64,000 nt of DNA from Clostridia bacterium (GTDB lineage Bacteria > Bacillota > Clostridia > TANB77 > CAG-465): contig JAUNGP010000002.1 of the NCBI GenBank assembly GCA_030524345.1, positions 100,830 through 164,829 on the forward strand, written 5' to 3'. The position numbers and the translations under genes are program-made. Positions within the stretch are counted from its first letter, which is position 1. The number at the start of each line of letters is the position of its first letter. Positions 1 to 9,953 of this stretch are shown here, one piece after another. Under the pieces are notes generated by a model. That model was not told where the DNA came from. It ran no database searches and worked only from the letters and a program-made list of their open reading frames with translations.

Positions 1-1865
1 AAAAAATATGCATAACAAGCATACTCTTTCTTACTTGATCTATTAATTCTACCTAAAAACTGCTCTTCGCTATCAAGTATAGATATATTCTTAAAACCTA
101 CATCCATATCAATATCTACACCTGCCTCTATCGTCTGAGTAGCTATTACCAATACATCATTTAGTTCATTAATACTTGCTATTACTTGTTTTCTAGTATA
201 ATTATTATCATCACCGGTTATTTCATATACATTTTGAAAAGTATGATCATTTTTCATCATGTTATAGAAATTCCTCGCAGTGCTTTTTTTTATAAATTCA
301 ACTAATATTTTTTTCCCTCTATATTTTTTGATATTTTCAGCCAAATCTGATAATTCCATTTTTTTATCTAATAACGAATACTCTATTTTTACCCTATCTC
401 TAAAGAAAGAATGGTTATAATAAACATTTGGATCTTCAATCAAATTACAGTACTTAGAATTTGTCTCTTTTAATAATTTATCTAATCTTGGTAACGTTGC
501 AGACATAATAACAAATTTTATATTGAGAAGAGAGGCATACTTATCTAACATTACAATAATTTCTCTCCATATACTATTAGAATAAGCCTGAATTTCATCT
601 ATGATGACCACACTATTTATAAAATCATATAAATTATAATTTGCCTCTCTTGAAATTCCAAATAAGGTATTAAATAAGTTAATATGAGATGTCAATTTTA
701 TTGGATACATTCTAAATAAATTTTTCAAATATAACTGGTTATAATTAACATCTTCTTCTCTTTCTTCATTTTTTATATCAGTATCATTTACCATAGATGT
801 AATAGAATTAATAACAACAAAATCTTGATATTCACAAAAATAATTGTTAAATGTTCCGGCTGTTTGTTCTATTAAATTATTAAATGGAAATATATAATTA
901 ATAGAATTTATTTCTTCTATACTTTCATAAAAAATTCTTGAGATATTAATTGCCATATTTGTTTTTCCACTACCGGTTGGTGCTTCTAAATAAAATATAT
1001 TTTTATCCAAATTATTGACTAAATTTTTCTCAACTTCCAAAAACATATCGCATCTTAATTTATTAATACCTTCTACTTCTTTCTTTCCCTGTTCATATTT
1101 TCTTATACTATGATATAAACTAGAATCCCTATATTGACCATATAATTCCTTATCTTTATACTCACTAAAATTTATTCTTTCGTGATTCATATACTCATAA
1201 GTAGCATAATAATCACAAGAAACAATTAGAGAATACAATAGTTTCACTAAAATATAAATTGAAATCTTATCTATTTGATATCTATTGATAAACTCTTCTA
1301 TACATTCGATATCAAGCATGCCTATATTAAATATTGGCTCATACATTTCAAAGAAGTCTACTTTTTTAATACTATCAATATACTCTGATAATGTGGTAAG
1401 CGGAGTATGGTGTCTAGCAATAGCAAAGCTAAAATATAACGTGATATATAACAAAAATGTTGTATCTGCTTCATCATATTTATTCAGAATATCTTTCATA
1501 GTGGCATCAAAAAATATAGCAGCGGATAAATTTGCATGCTTACTATCTACATTATATCCTATATCTTTTATTTTATTGTTCATTTTTTTCTGCTGAAATA
1601 CAGGATTTATTTTTCCAATATCATGATAATAAATAGAAGCTTCAAATATATCATAAGTCTTATTTAAAATATCATCTTTAATATCTTTATAGACATCCTT
1701 TATCATATTTTTGATAATATTTTCTAATTTCTTTTCTTTCTCCAACTGTTTATAATATTTATAAGTCAGTTTTAAATGCTCAAAAAGTGATTCCTTAGAA
1801 TCACCTTTTGTATGTGCATAAAAACTGTTTCCTTCTAATATTTCATCAATATATTTGTTATTCAA
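1..1865 (-). CDS. cas3: CRISPR-associated helicase/nuclease Cas3 (3' end outside window)
   Basis: Cas3 is recruited by Cascade and unwinds and degrades target DNA. About 621 residues are visible. The N-terminus has an HD nuclease domain (YYHDIGK near residue 78). The helicase follows, with Walker A PTGSGKT near 293, a DEIQ box near 421, MSATLPRLD near 450, IEAGVDID (motif V), and GRINRSSK (motif VI) at the window edge. No ATG start fits. The TTG at 1865 has a GGAGGT site 5 nt upstream and gives NNKYIDEILEG. The gene follows cas5 by 12 nt and is last of the visible cas operon. cas4, cas1 and cas2 would lie beyond position 1 if present. The family call is firm; only the C-terminus is unseen. 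Confidence 0.95.
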   Translation of the reverse strand, partial: MNNKYIDEILEGNSFYAHTKGDSKESLFEHLKLTYKYYKQLEKEKKLENIIKNMIKDVYKDIKDDILNKTYDIFEASIYYHDIGKINPVFQQKKMNNKIKDIGYNVDSKHANLSAAIFFDATMKDILNKYDEADTTFLLYITLYFSFAIARHHTPLTTLSEYIDSIKKVDFFEMYEPIFNIGMLDIECIEEFINRYQIDKISIYILVKLLYSLIVSCDYYATYEYMNHERINFSEYKDKELYGQYRDSSLYHSIRKYEQGKKEVEGINKLRCDMFLEVEKNLVNNLDKNIFYLEAPTGSGKTNMAINISRIFYESIEEINSINYIFPFNNLIEQTAGTFNNYFCEYQDFVVINSITSMVNDTDIKNEEREEDVNYNQLYLKNLFRMYPIKLTSHINLFNTLFGISREANYNLYDFINSVVIIDEIQAYSNSIWREIIVMLDKYASLLNIKFVIMSATLPRLDKLLKETNSKYCNLIEDPNVYYNHSFFRDRVKIEYSLLDKKMELSDLAENIKKYRGKKILVEFIKKSTARNFYNMMKNDHTFQNVYEITGDDNNYTRKQVIASINELNDVLVIATQTIEAGVDIDMDVGFKNISILDSEEQFLGRINRSSKKEYACYAYF

Positions 1866-1877
1866 TTCTTACCTCCA

Positions 1878-2660
1878 TTAAAAGAAAAACATGATTTCAT
1901 TATTTAGTTGATATAGTTGATCTGTAGATTCTTTTATATCTAAGTCATAATTTGTAAAAACAAATTCTTTATAGTCAATATATCCAAGTACTGAATCTAA
2001 TTTGGTTGGCATTACTTCTTTAAATATAAACTTGTTTTCACTCGAACTCTTTGGTTTTATAAATGCTGCTAAATCAATTTCTTTTATTCTTTCAAATTCT
2101 ATATCACAGAAAATACTATTGATTTTCTTTACTCTTTTTACATCTTCTACTCTATCAGCATTTAAAATTTCCACCTCAGAAATATCTGCGAAATGATCAT
2201 TTTTTCCTAAGTACGGAATATACTCACATTTCTGATTAATTAAATATTCCTTAATCTTTTCATATTGTTCTGTTTCATTACCTAGTATATAAATGTCCCA
2301 AGAAGGATTTTCTAACCACTGCTCATCTACGATCAAAGTTGTTGGTACTTTATCATTGATATTAGCATATCCAACACTATTATTAAAACTCTGCATTCCC
2401 TTCACAAAACTTCCACTATAAGTATTAGGTTTTACCGCAATCTTGATATTACTCAAATTCTTATAAAATTCTGGTAATTCTTTTGCTTTGTCTTTAAATA
2501 GCATATTATAATTATACCCATTTTCTCCTATAATACTTCCTAATATTCCAAGTATTATAATTTTATGAACATTATTATATGTAAAGTATATATTATTGCT
2601 TTCTGGCTTTCGAAAAATAGCACTAGCTCCTTTTAATCTAAATTTTATTACTTCTTGCAT
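1878..2660 (-). CDS. cas5: Type I-B Cascade subunit Cas5
   Basis: 260 aa. Cas5 caps the 5' handle of the crRNA in the Cascade complex. The start MQEVIKFRLKGASAIFRKPE and the following KIIILGILGSIIGENGYNY are the RAMP-type Cas5 N-terminus, in which the protein forms its first beta strand and glycine-containing helix. The size matches the Cas5h/Cas5t group. It sits between cas7 (9 nt) and cas3 (12 nt) in the order usual for type I-B. Assignment rests on motif and position together. Confidence 0.88.
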   Translation of the reverse strand: MQEVIKFRLKGASAIFRKPESNNIYFTYNNVHKIIILGILGSIIGENGYNYNMLFKDKAKELPEFYKNLSNIKIAVKPNTYSGSFVKGMQSFNNSVGYANINDKVPTTLIVDEQWLENPSWDIYILGNETEQYEKIKEYLINQKCEYIPYLGKNDHFADISEVEILNADRVEDVKRVKKINSIFCDIEFERIKEIDLAAFIKPKSSSENKFIFKEVMPTKLDSVLGYIDYKEFVFTNYDLDIKESTDQLYQLNNEIMFFF

Positions 2661-2669
2661 AAGAGCCTC

Positions 2670-3590
2670 CTAAAAAAGTTTGTTTATTTTATAGCTATCG
2701 TTGATTCCTACTAACTCTATACTATAATCATTATAATATAACTCTATATGATCAATTTCTCCCTTTGCGTCTTCAAGTATTGAAGTCAGTTTGCTAAAAT
2801 CAATAATATCCTTTCCATCTTTAACTTTTTTAAAAGTAATATATTGATCTAAATTTGCAAGGTATAATTTACTTTCTTCTTTACATTCAACAAATAATGC
2901 AAATTCATTTTCACATCCTGATTTACTATTGGTATTAAAAGCTGTTGCAGCTACAAGGCAAGCCTCTTTAAATTTTTTATATGCTTCCTTTGTGTATCCA
3001 GTAAAATCTGATACTACTTCATGATAAACATCATAATTTTTAGGATTAACTGAAAATGGGTAAAAATAATGTGCTTCATCTGACACAATCTTTGTACCGA
3101 TAGAACTATTTGTGTTATTCTCATTATTAGAATTTCTAAAAGGAGATAATATTTCAATTACTTCGACATTTGAATCTTCATATTTATTAAATCCTTGTCC
3201 AACTTGAACTGCTCCAGTAATTCCAATATTATTATCCTTAGCTGCAAAAGTCGCACCAAAATTCATAACATCAATCGCAGAAAATAGATGTTTTAATACT
3301 TTTTCTTTATCCTTAATATTATTTACATCTTCTCCAAAGATCTGTTCATATCTTTCATTTAAATCTTTAGGTTGTATATTAGATTTTTCTTTTTTATATG
3401 ACTTAACATATAACACTTTTTCACCATTTGCTTCCCACATCTTTTTAATTGGATATTTAAAGGCCTTATCACTTCCAAAAATTTCATTATTAGAGGTAAC
3501 TCTTGGCCTACCTGAAAAGTTAGCATTCCAGTTTGCCATTACACTTTTTATTCCTACCACACCATATACTCTATTTCTCATCTCTTCCAT
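2670..3590 (-). CDS. cas7: Type I-B Cascade backbone subunit Cas7 (Csh2/Cst2 group)
   Basis: 306 aa. Cas7 forms the filament that binds the crRNA spacer. The N-terminus (VYGVVGIKSVMANWNANF, then GRPRVTS) and the segment EIFGSDKAFKYPIKKMW match the Cas7 family of subtype I-B. The middle has FGATFAAKDNNIGITGAVQVGQGF, shown here only as recognition (residues about 112-135). It lies between cas8b and cas5 with 9-11 nt gaps, so all are one transcription unit. The name Csh2 versus Cst2 cannot be decided without a profile search. Confidence 0.9.
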   Translation of the reverse strand: MEEMRNRVYGVVGIKSVMANWNANFSGRPRVTSNNEIFGSDKAFKYPIKKMWEANGEKVLYVKSYKKEKSNIQPKDLNERYEQIFGEDVNNIKDKEKVLKHLFSAIDVMNFGATFAAKDNNIGITGAVQVGQGFNKYEDSNVEVIEILSPFRNSNNENNTNSSIGTKIVSDEAHYFYPFSVNPKNYDVYHEVVSDFTGYTKEAYKKFKEACLVAATAFNTNSKSGCENEFALFVECKEESKLYLANLDQYITFKKVKDGKDIIDFSKLTSILEDAKGEIDHIELYYNDYSIELVGINDSYKINKLF

Positions 3591-3601
3591 ATTGATTCCT
3601 C

Positions 3602-5458
3602 CTAATCTTCTATCTCTTCCTTATTTTCTTTATCACTCTTAAAAAACAAATTATCTGCTAATATTCCAGCAAGAAGTGCAAACTTATTTTCTTTTTCTCG
3701 TATACTTGTCATTGGTTCTTCTATCATAAGCATAGAAAATACATTATTAAATCTTTTAGCGTTTAAATATAACTTATAATCATATTTTTGTCTTAAATAA
3801 TATAATTCATTTTTTAACTTATTATTATTATTAGACTCTATAATTGGTTCAAACAAATCTTGTGTTAATTTATTTGCCTCACTCTGAGAAAGTAAATATC
3901 TAGTTACTTGCCCTGCTATATAAAAATATAATTTATCATCAATAGAATCTATTTCTTTTTGCTCTATAATAATCTCTCTACTTTTAGTTTTTATCTCCTC
4001 TAATTTCATTTTTAAACTCATCTCTTTTCTTTTAAAATATTCATCTAAGCAAATCCATAGATTAAATGCATTTGCTGTTTGATAAGTATGTTTTTCTGTC
4101 AATTCCTCTTTTAATTGACTTTTTACGACCTTTAAAGCCATATCATCTAAATGCTGTAAAAACATAGACTCATCTTCTTTATTAAATAGTTCAAAAAACA
4201 CTCTATTGTAATCTCTTAATAGTTCTACTCTCCATCCACTCAACTTAGATAATTTTATATTTTCCTCATTGATATCATTTAGCTTTATAAATACGCCTGG
4301 AAACCATGTTTTTCTAATAAATGTTTCAAAGTCTTGTAACTTATTAACAGACGTATTTAGTCCTTTTAAATTAGTCTCTGAATTGACATAATTATAGTAT
4401 TTGAATTCTTTAATTCTATTAGTAAAATTTGGAATATATTCAAAATACTCAACAGAAGCAGCCCCATTATCATTACTGGACTTCATTAGATATACTGGTT
4501 TGGAACAAATCTCGTCTTGCTCTGTATTTCCTTTAAATTCAAAGTCGATTGGAAGCAATACATTTCCACGACCAGTAGTATTTTTTAAAATCCATATAAA
4601 TAGATTTCTAATTGCTTTTATATCTTGTATTGTAACTAAACTTGGAATTTTATATGATGTAGTCTTTAATTCTATAAACTCCTTGTTTTTGTTCATTCCA
4701 AAATTATAATTATTAATCCCGTATGTAGTCTTTTCTGTTTTTACATTATTAGAATTTTTATTAAATATTTTTAATGCTATATATTTATTAGATGCTTTTT
4801 CATACTCTTCACTAGAAGCTTCAATAAATATTTTTATCCATATGTCCTTTGGAAGTTTACTATCACCATTATTAATATGGTTGATTGCATTCTGATAGCA
4901 TTTTTTCATCAAATCTCGATATAGCAATATTTCTTCTTTAGTTGAAATATCGTTTCGAATACTATCTAATATCATCTTTTCTTCCTTTTTATCCTCTCCC
5001 ATAGTAGACAAAGACTCATAATATTTATCAATTCCTTTGAAAAATAAATGAATAGGAATAGCAGATTTATCATCAGATATTTCTTTTACAAATTTATTTT
5101 TAAAAAAGAGTGTATATTGATTATTACTACATATTTTTCTATCCATAGAATAGTTTGTCCCATCTATTTCTTCCTTTACTATAGTATCAATGGCTTTATT
5201 TGATGATAAGTATTTGCTATAAAAATCTCTTCTTTTAAAGTAATCATAGATATCACTTTGGGTAGCATCTTTCTTTTCATTCTCAATTAAGAGCTCAGAT
5301 TTTAGATTTCCTTCTATGTCAAATAAAAGGTACAATCCTTTTTCCAAAGTATAACTATCAATTACCACATTACTGTTTGAAAAATATTGTTCAAAATTCT
5401 TTAACAAATCGTTTGTCATATCGTACCTCCTATCTTGCTTTAACAAATCCAAATCCAA
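3602..5458 (-). CDS. cas8b: Type I-B Cascade large subunit Cas8b (Csh1/TM1802-like)
   Basis: 618 aa, the size expected for Cas8b, which recognises the PAM and helps recruit Cas3. Sequence is poorly conserved in this family. The call depends on length, position between cas6 and cas7, and a TTGRGNVLLPIDF segment near residue 295. Charged, Lys/Glu-rich helices dominate the C-terminal half. The start overlaps the end of cas6 by 29 nt, so the two are likely translationally coupled. I see no frameshift. A profile search with TIGR02556/Cas8b models would confirm. Confidence 0.85.
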   Translation of the reverse strand: MDLDLLKQDRRYDMTNDLLKNFEQYFSNSNVVIDSYTLEKGLYLLFDIEGNLKSELLIENEKKDATQSDIYDYFKRRDFYSKYLSSNKAIDTIVKEEIDGTNYSMDRKICSNNQYTLFFKNKFVKEISDDKSAIPIHLFFKGIDKYYESLSTMGEDKKEEKMILDSIRNDISTKEEILLYRDLMKKCYQNAINHINNGDSKLPKDIWIKIFIEASSEEYEKASNKYIALKIFNKNSNNVKTEKTTYGINNYNFGMNKNKEFIELKTTSYKIPSLVTIQDIKAIRNLFIWILKNTTGRGNVLLPIDFEFKGNTEQDEICSKPVYLMKSSNDNGAASVEYFEYIPNFTNRIKEFKYYNYVNSETNLKGLNTSVNKLQDFETFIRKTWFPGVFIKLNDINEENIKLSKLSGWRVELLRDYNRVFFELFNKEDESMFLQHLDDMALKVVKSQLKEELTEKHTYQTANAFNLWICLDEYFKRKEMSLKMKLEEIKTKSREIIIEQKEIDSIDDKLYFYIAGQVTRYLLSQSEANKLTQDLFEPIIESNNNNKLKNELYYLRQKYDYKLYLNAKRFNNVFSMLMIEEPMTSIREKENKFALLAGILADNLFFKSDKENKEEIED

Positions 5459-6110
5459 TAGAATTTTTCTCTAACGTACCTGTTGATAACAATAAATATG
5501 CTAATTTTTGTGAATTTTCATCTTGTTCAACCTCAATTTCAAATTTATTTCCCAAAAAATGCATATTTTTATATGGCAGCTTTATTGGTGTACGATTAAT
5601 TTTTGTAATACTTTTGATAAAATCACAAGATATTTTTTCATTATATATTTCTTTATATTTTTTCTCGGCATTTGCAGTAATACGTGTCTTTACTAATTCA
5701 AGATCATCTTTTATATCATAATCTCCCTTAGGAGTAGTTAAAACACATGGAGTAAGACTAATTAATTTATTTATTTTTCTATATTCATTTACCTGTAAAT
5801 TTGACATGATAATTTTAAAGCTACTGCCATTTACTCTATCTAGTAATTGTTTTAAAGTAGTAGCAAACTGTAAATCAACAAATCTAATATCAAAAATATA
5901 TATTTTATTCTTCTTATAAATACCATCTTTCTCAAATGGATATAATGAGCAAAAGTTATAAAACTTATAGCAATTTTTTTCATGAAATTCTTTCATTTTC
6001 TCATTATTTAACATAGAAAGCGATATTAAATTAGCTAATTTTTCATAAGTATTTTCATATTTGATATCTTCCTTTAACATTAATGTTACTTTTAAATTAT
6101 AATATACCAT
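5430..6110 (-). CDS. cas6: CRISPR pre-crRNA endoribonuclease Cas6
   Basis: 226 aa. Cas6 cuts pre-crRNA within each repeat and leaves the 8-nt 5' handle. The C-terminus ends in NSIGFGFVKAR, the glycine-rich loop typical of Cas6, and the protein has the usual two-ferredoxin-fold length. It is the first gene of the cas operon, 40-50 nt downstream of a predicted promoter. Cas6 is the protein most likely to meet the repeat-like RNAs of the prophage at 20.7-21.1 kb. Confidence 0.9.
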   Translation of the reverse strand: MVYYNLKVTLMLKEDIKYENTYEKLANLISLSMLNNEKMKEFHEKNCYKFYNFCSLYPFEKDGIYKKNKIYIFDIRFVDLQFATTLKQLLDRVNGSSFKIIMSNLQVNEYRKINKLISLTPCVLTTPKGDYDIKDDLELVKTRITANAEKKYKEIYNEKISCDFIKSITKINRTPIKLPYKNMHFLGNKFEIEVEQDENSQKLAYLLLSTGTLEKNSIGFGFVKAR

Positions 6111-6158
6111 AATTCACCTCCCATTATACTTACTACACTTGTAGACTCTTATAGCAAT

Positions 6159-6186
6159 ATAATATCATATTAAAAAAAATTGTCAA
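6159..6186 (-). promoter_or_regulatory. Promoter of the cas operon
   Basis: On the minus strand TTGACA (6186-6181) and TATTAT (6164-6159) are separated by 16 nt. The expected start, near 6152, is about 40 nt upstream of cas6, whose ATG has a GGGAGGTG-type ribosome binding site. No other gene lies between. Confidence 0.65.
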
Positions 6187-6348
6187 TGAAAATATATAGA
6201 TTGGCAGAATAAGCAAATTCGAAAAAACAACGGTAAAGTGTACTTTGAATTTTAGAACTATTATCAGTTCTTATATTTTACTATAATATTTTCATATTAT
6301 TTTTTATGATATAACCTTAATATGATATTTTAAAAAAGAGAAAATAAA

Positions 6349-7065
6349 ATGGGATTTGGATTTAGAAAATGTATCAAACTTTTTAAAAGAGTCAATTTAA
6401 ACTTAAATAAAAATTCAGTTGGAATCAATATAGGAACAAAAGACACAAGATGCTCTGTTAACTCCAAAGGTGAAAAACAGCTACTGTCAGTTATCTAGTA
6501 CAGTACTATATTATACAAAATATTTTGATTCACAGAAAAACAGTAATATTTCCAATATAAACGAACTTCACTCTTTTAATGCTAAAATAATTATAAGTAA
6601 AAGCAATAAAATAGTAAAAACTCTAAATACTACAGATAATCCGATAACTTTTTTTGAGCATGTTGATATCTACCGTAATTTTCTGAATTCTATTCAAAAA
6701 TACTATAACAAAAAACTTCTAAATAGAACATCACCAAAAACACAACTAGAGAATTTTGATAAAACATTACCATTTCAAGTTAACCTTATGATTCAGAGAT
6801 ATGTTGAAAAAACTGAAATCAAATTATTAAATTTAAAGACACATACTTCAAAAATTAATAATTTGAATGTATTCCTAAATACTTTAGATCATCATTCCAA
6901 CAGAATGAATCCAATAAATATTAATTTATACAAAAGAATATATCAAGAACTTACAAATAAATACATACTAAATATGAAACCAATGGAAATCTTTTCTGTA
7001 ACAATTGTGGTAAAAAGATAGACATTGATAGTAAATTTTGTTCCCTTTGTGGAAAACAACTTTAA
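6349..7065 (+). pseudogene. Broken DUF4236 protein with C-terminal zinc ribbon
   Basis: The first frame (6349-6498) begins MGFGFRKCIKLFKR and continues NSVGINIGTKDTRCSVNSKG, the hallmark N-terminus of DUF4236 proteins (MGFRFRKSIKI...). It then hits TAG at 6496. The next frame (from about 6470) resumes with LYYTKYF, which in this family follows the glycine-rich start, and runs to 7021. A third frame restores a zinc ribbon with CNNC and CSLCGKQL before TAA at 7063. Two frameshifts are therefore needed. Function of the family is unknown. The gene lies between the cas and polysaccharide operons and appears dead, unless the indels are assembly errors. Confidence 0.7.
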
Positions 7066-7821
7066 AAAATCAGTGATATAAAACTTCCTTCTAAATATAG
7101 AAGGAAGTTAGTTTATATTACAATCTATTTTTCTCAAAAAGTTAGCCTATTTTATATCTTTATTTACCATTAAACTATTAAGATAGAAAGAATTATCTTA
7201 ATGGTTCTTCTTTTACCTATTTAACATTTTTCTTGTTAATATATAAGGTTCCAATACCCATTATAATACTACTAAAACAGCAAATCGTCCTTAAGATCCC
7301 AATATCTATATCTTCTTCTTTTTCTGCATGAGCAATAATAAAAACAAATTTATAATTACTTGTTTTCACCGTAATAGTAGTCTCTTTTCCATTTCTGGTT
7401 GTTGCAGTAATTATTAATCCTTCCTATATTTATCATCTTGGACAATTTAACTTATTCAATGCAAAATTAAAAATTTATTAGTTTTTTCAAATATAAAGTC
7501 GATTGTACACTCAAATTCACCAAAATTCTATATAAATTAACAATTATAGAAAATTCGCATTTAATATAAGTTCATACACTAAGCTTTTAATATATTTTTA
7601 ATTGCTAAATCAGTATTGCACTTATCTTAAAATCGTGTGAACTAGCTCCTACTGTTAATTTATAAATACTAACCATTTCAAGCTCTTAATTTATAATATA
7701 TGCTTTTATCAAATTTTGAAATACATCATTATAATGTTTTAATAACCTCTTAGTATTTTTAGGCAAACATCAACTGCCATTAGAATCCGAATATTTAGAA
7801 TTTTTTATATTGACAAGGTTT
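7066..7821. other. Non-coding stretch between the DUF4236 remnant and the polysaccharide operon
   Basis: It holds an 11-bp hairpin (AACTTCCTTCT at 7082-7092 with its complement at 7099-7109) that could terminate the upstream gene, and a surface-protein remnant (7217-7432, listed separately). From 7433 to 7821 I see only AT-rich sequence without a supported gene. The end of the polysaccharide operon lies at its right edge. Confidence 0.5.
7217..7432 (-). pseudogene. C-terminal remnant of a membrane-anchored protein
   Basis: A minus-strand frame without a start codon encodes about 71 residues ending at TAG (7219-7217). It reads TATTRNGKETTITVKTSN, then a charged stretch (HAEKEEDIDIG), a hydrophobic segment (CCFSSIIMGIGTLYI) and a basic tail (NKKNVK). 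This looks like the membrane anchor of a surface protein whose upstream part is gone. A stop codon directly precedes the frame. Identity of the parent protein is unknown. Confidence 0.35.
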
Positions 7822-9351
7822 TCAATAATTTTTAGTAATTTTTTTCAATGTTGTTTTTAATATACCTATATAATATTTAAATTCATTGGTTCTATAGAAC
7901 AATATTACATAGAATATATTTGGAACTACAATGCAAATTATAGCATTTATGAATAGGGTTATAAATAAATTAGATATATTTATTTTACTAGTTATTATAG
8001 CTGTGATAGCAGTTACAATTATAGATATAATAAAATACTTCAGATGTTCTCTAATAAATTCAGCATACCTTCTATGAAATAATTTCTTATATACAAATAT
8101 TGGATAACTATATAGAAATAATACCATAGAGCTTAAAGATGTACCAATAAATATACCAATAAGTCCAAACATTTTTGCTAGTATTATCGAAGCAACTATA
8201 TTTATAACAGATTCTATTATTGGCACAAATCTATCCTCATAAAATATACCTGCTGCTTCTTTAAAAGTATTACTTGTGGCTCTCATACCTTGTATATAAA
8301 AATTAATAATCAAAACAATTATCACTCCGTAAGGTAATAAGTACTCTTGTCCCATCCATAATGTTATAAATGGTTGTAATAAACATAACAAACATGTTCC
8401 GCAAAAACAATATAGCCATGAATTTAAGAACAACATTTTATGATATATATCAAATGATTTGTTTCTATCATTTTCTATTAACAAATTTCCGATAGTTGCA
8501 ATGATAGAATTAAATACTTGTCCTAATAAATTAGTTAATGCATTTATAATCATACTATAATTTGAATATAAACCAACTGCAATTACTCCTATTGCATTAG
8601 AAATAATTATATTGTCTGTTCCCAAGACTAGTGAACCACCTATTCTATGAAATAAAAGTCCCTTAACCTTATGTAATATATCTAATCTTAGTTCAGAACT
8701 TATATTTTCGTTTACTTTGTCTAGTATAAAAGGATACTTTTTATTAGCTATTACGGAAATAACTATATTTTCTAATAGCCTAAAGACAATTTTTATCATT
8801 AGATATAATAAATAATTTTTAGTTAAAAGAAGTAACGTGACTTCACAAATATTCATTAAAACTATATATCCTATATGTACTAGATTAATTATATAAGTTT
8901 TTTGGTCTGCATATAAAATTGATCTTTTATATGTTAAAAGATATGATGCAACAATATCGATTAATGCCAATAAAAATAATAAATATAAGTTCTCTGATAT
9001 AGTAATTTCTCCTACAATATACTTCATAAACGGCATAACACTTAATCCTAAAACAAATATTATACTAGCAATTATTCTATAGGTTTTTTTATAAAATCGC
9101 ATTAAAATCGTTATTTCTTTTTCATTATGCTCAGCAACAGGTTTATATAAATGATATATAATTGCTGATCCAAATCCCAATTCCACAACTGCTAATATCG
9201 AAAGTATATTGCTAAATAATCCATTGAGTCCTAAATATTCATTTCCTAATGAAATTACAAATATTTTCTGTACCAAAAATCCAACTAGAATTGTAATAAT
9301 ATTCATTATTGTCGCTACCACTGCATTTTTTATTGAATTACTTGATCTCAT
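7822..9351 (-). CDS. Wzx-like polysaccharide flippase (MATE/PST superfamily)
   Basis: 509 aa, almost entirely hydrophobic with about 12-14 membrane segments. The N-terminus (VATIMNIITILVGFLVQKIF, then LGNEYLGLNGLFSNILSIL) is typical of oligosaccharide flippases that move undecaprenyl-linked repeat units across the membrane. The length fits the family. It is the last gene of the polysaccharide operon and the only flippase candidate in it, so it probably exports the unit built by the preceding glycosyltransferases for the polymerase at 10956-12152. Confidence 0.88.
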   Translation of the reverse strand: MRSSNSIKNAVVATIMNIITILVGFLVQKIFVISLGNEYLGLNGLFSNILSILAVVELGFGSAIIYHLYKPVAEHNEKEITILMRFYKKTYRIIASIIFVLGLSVMPFMKYIVGEITISENLYLLFLLALIDIVASYLLTYKRSILYADQKTYIINLVHIGYIVLMNICEVTLLLLTKNYLLYLMIKIVFRLLENIVISVIANKKYPFILDKVNENISSELRLDILHKVKGLLFHRIGGSLVLGTDNIIISNAIGVIAVGLYSNYSMIINALTNLLGQVFNSIIATIGNLLIENDRNKSFDIYHKMLFLNSWLYCFCGTCLLCLLQPFITLWMGQEYLLPYGVIIVLIINFYIQGMRATSNTFKEAAGIFYEDRFVPIIESVINIVASIILAKMFGLIGIFIGTSLSSMVLFLYSYPIFVYKKLFHRRYAEFIREHLKYFIISIIVTAITAIITSKINISNLFITLFINAIICIVVPNIFYVILFYRTNEFKYYIGILKTTLKKITKNY

Positions 9352-9419
9352 TTTTTCCCAACTTTCTTGTTATAAACTTTTGTTTTATTTACTTATATAA
9401 AAACAAATAATTACCTTTG

Positions 9420-9953
9420 TCAAATGATATACCCCTCATTTGATTCCAAATCCTTATTCATTTGAACTTTTTTCTCTGTGGATATATTATTTATTTTATA
9501 TTCTTCATTATAATATATACCTTTTTCTTTTTTTGACCTGTGCTTATTTAAAAAAACATCTAACTTACAAATTGGTACGGCTGGATTACCTGCATAAACC
9601 AAACCACCTTCTAAATCTTTAGTAACAACACTTCCTGCTCCTATAATAACATTATCATTAATGTATACCCCTGGTAAAATAATAGTTCCTGCACCAATAA
9701 AAACATTATTACCAATTTTGGTCTTAGCCACTTTAGTATAACCTAAAAATTTTTTCATTGAAGCATCATGAGCAAGAATATGTACATATGGTGCCAATGT
9801 TACATTATTGCCAATTGAAATTAGCCAACAGTGACCTGGATCAATTATAACACCATATTGAACATCAAAATTGCTTCCATATGTTAATCCATTCTTTTTT
9901 AGTTTTGCCAAATCAATTGTCCCTCTGATCTTTGCTTTTACTCTTTCTAGCAT
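9420..9953 (-). CDS. Hexapeptide-repeat acyltransferase (serine acetyltransferase-like)
   Basis: 177 aa with left-handed beta-helix hexapeptide repeats: IGNNVTLAPYVHI near 45-57, KIGNNVFIGAGTIILPGVYI near 75-95 and NVIIGAGSVVTKDL near 99-112, followed by VYAGNPAVPI, the loop that closes the active site in this family. It likely adds an acetyl or similar group to a sugar of the polysaccharide. It overlaps the upstream glycosyltransferase by about 41 nt. The acceptor cannot be predicted. Confidence 0.85.
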   Translation of the reverse strand: MLERVKAKIRGTIDLAKLKKNGLTYGSNFDVQYGVIIDPGHCWLISIGNNVTLAPYVHILAHDASMKKFLGYTKVAKTKIGNNVFIGAGTIILPGVYINDNVIIGAGSVVTKDLEGGLVYAGNPAVPICKLDVFLNKHRSKKEKGIYYNEEYKINNISTEKKVQMNKDLESNEGYII

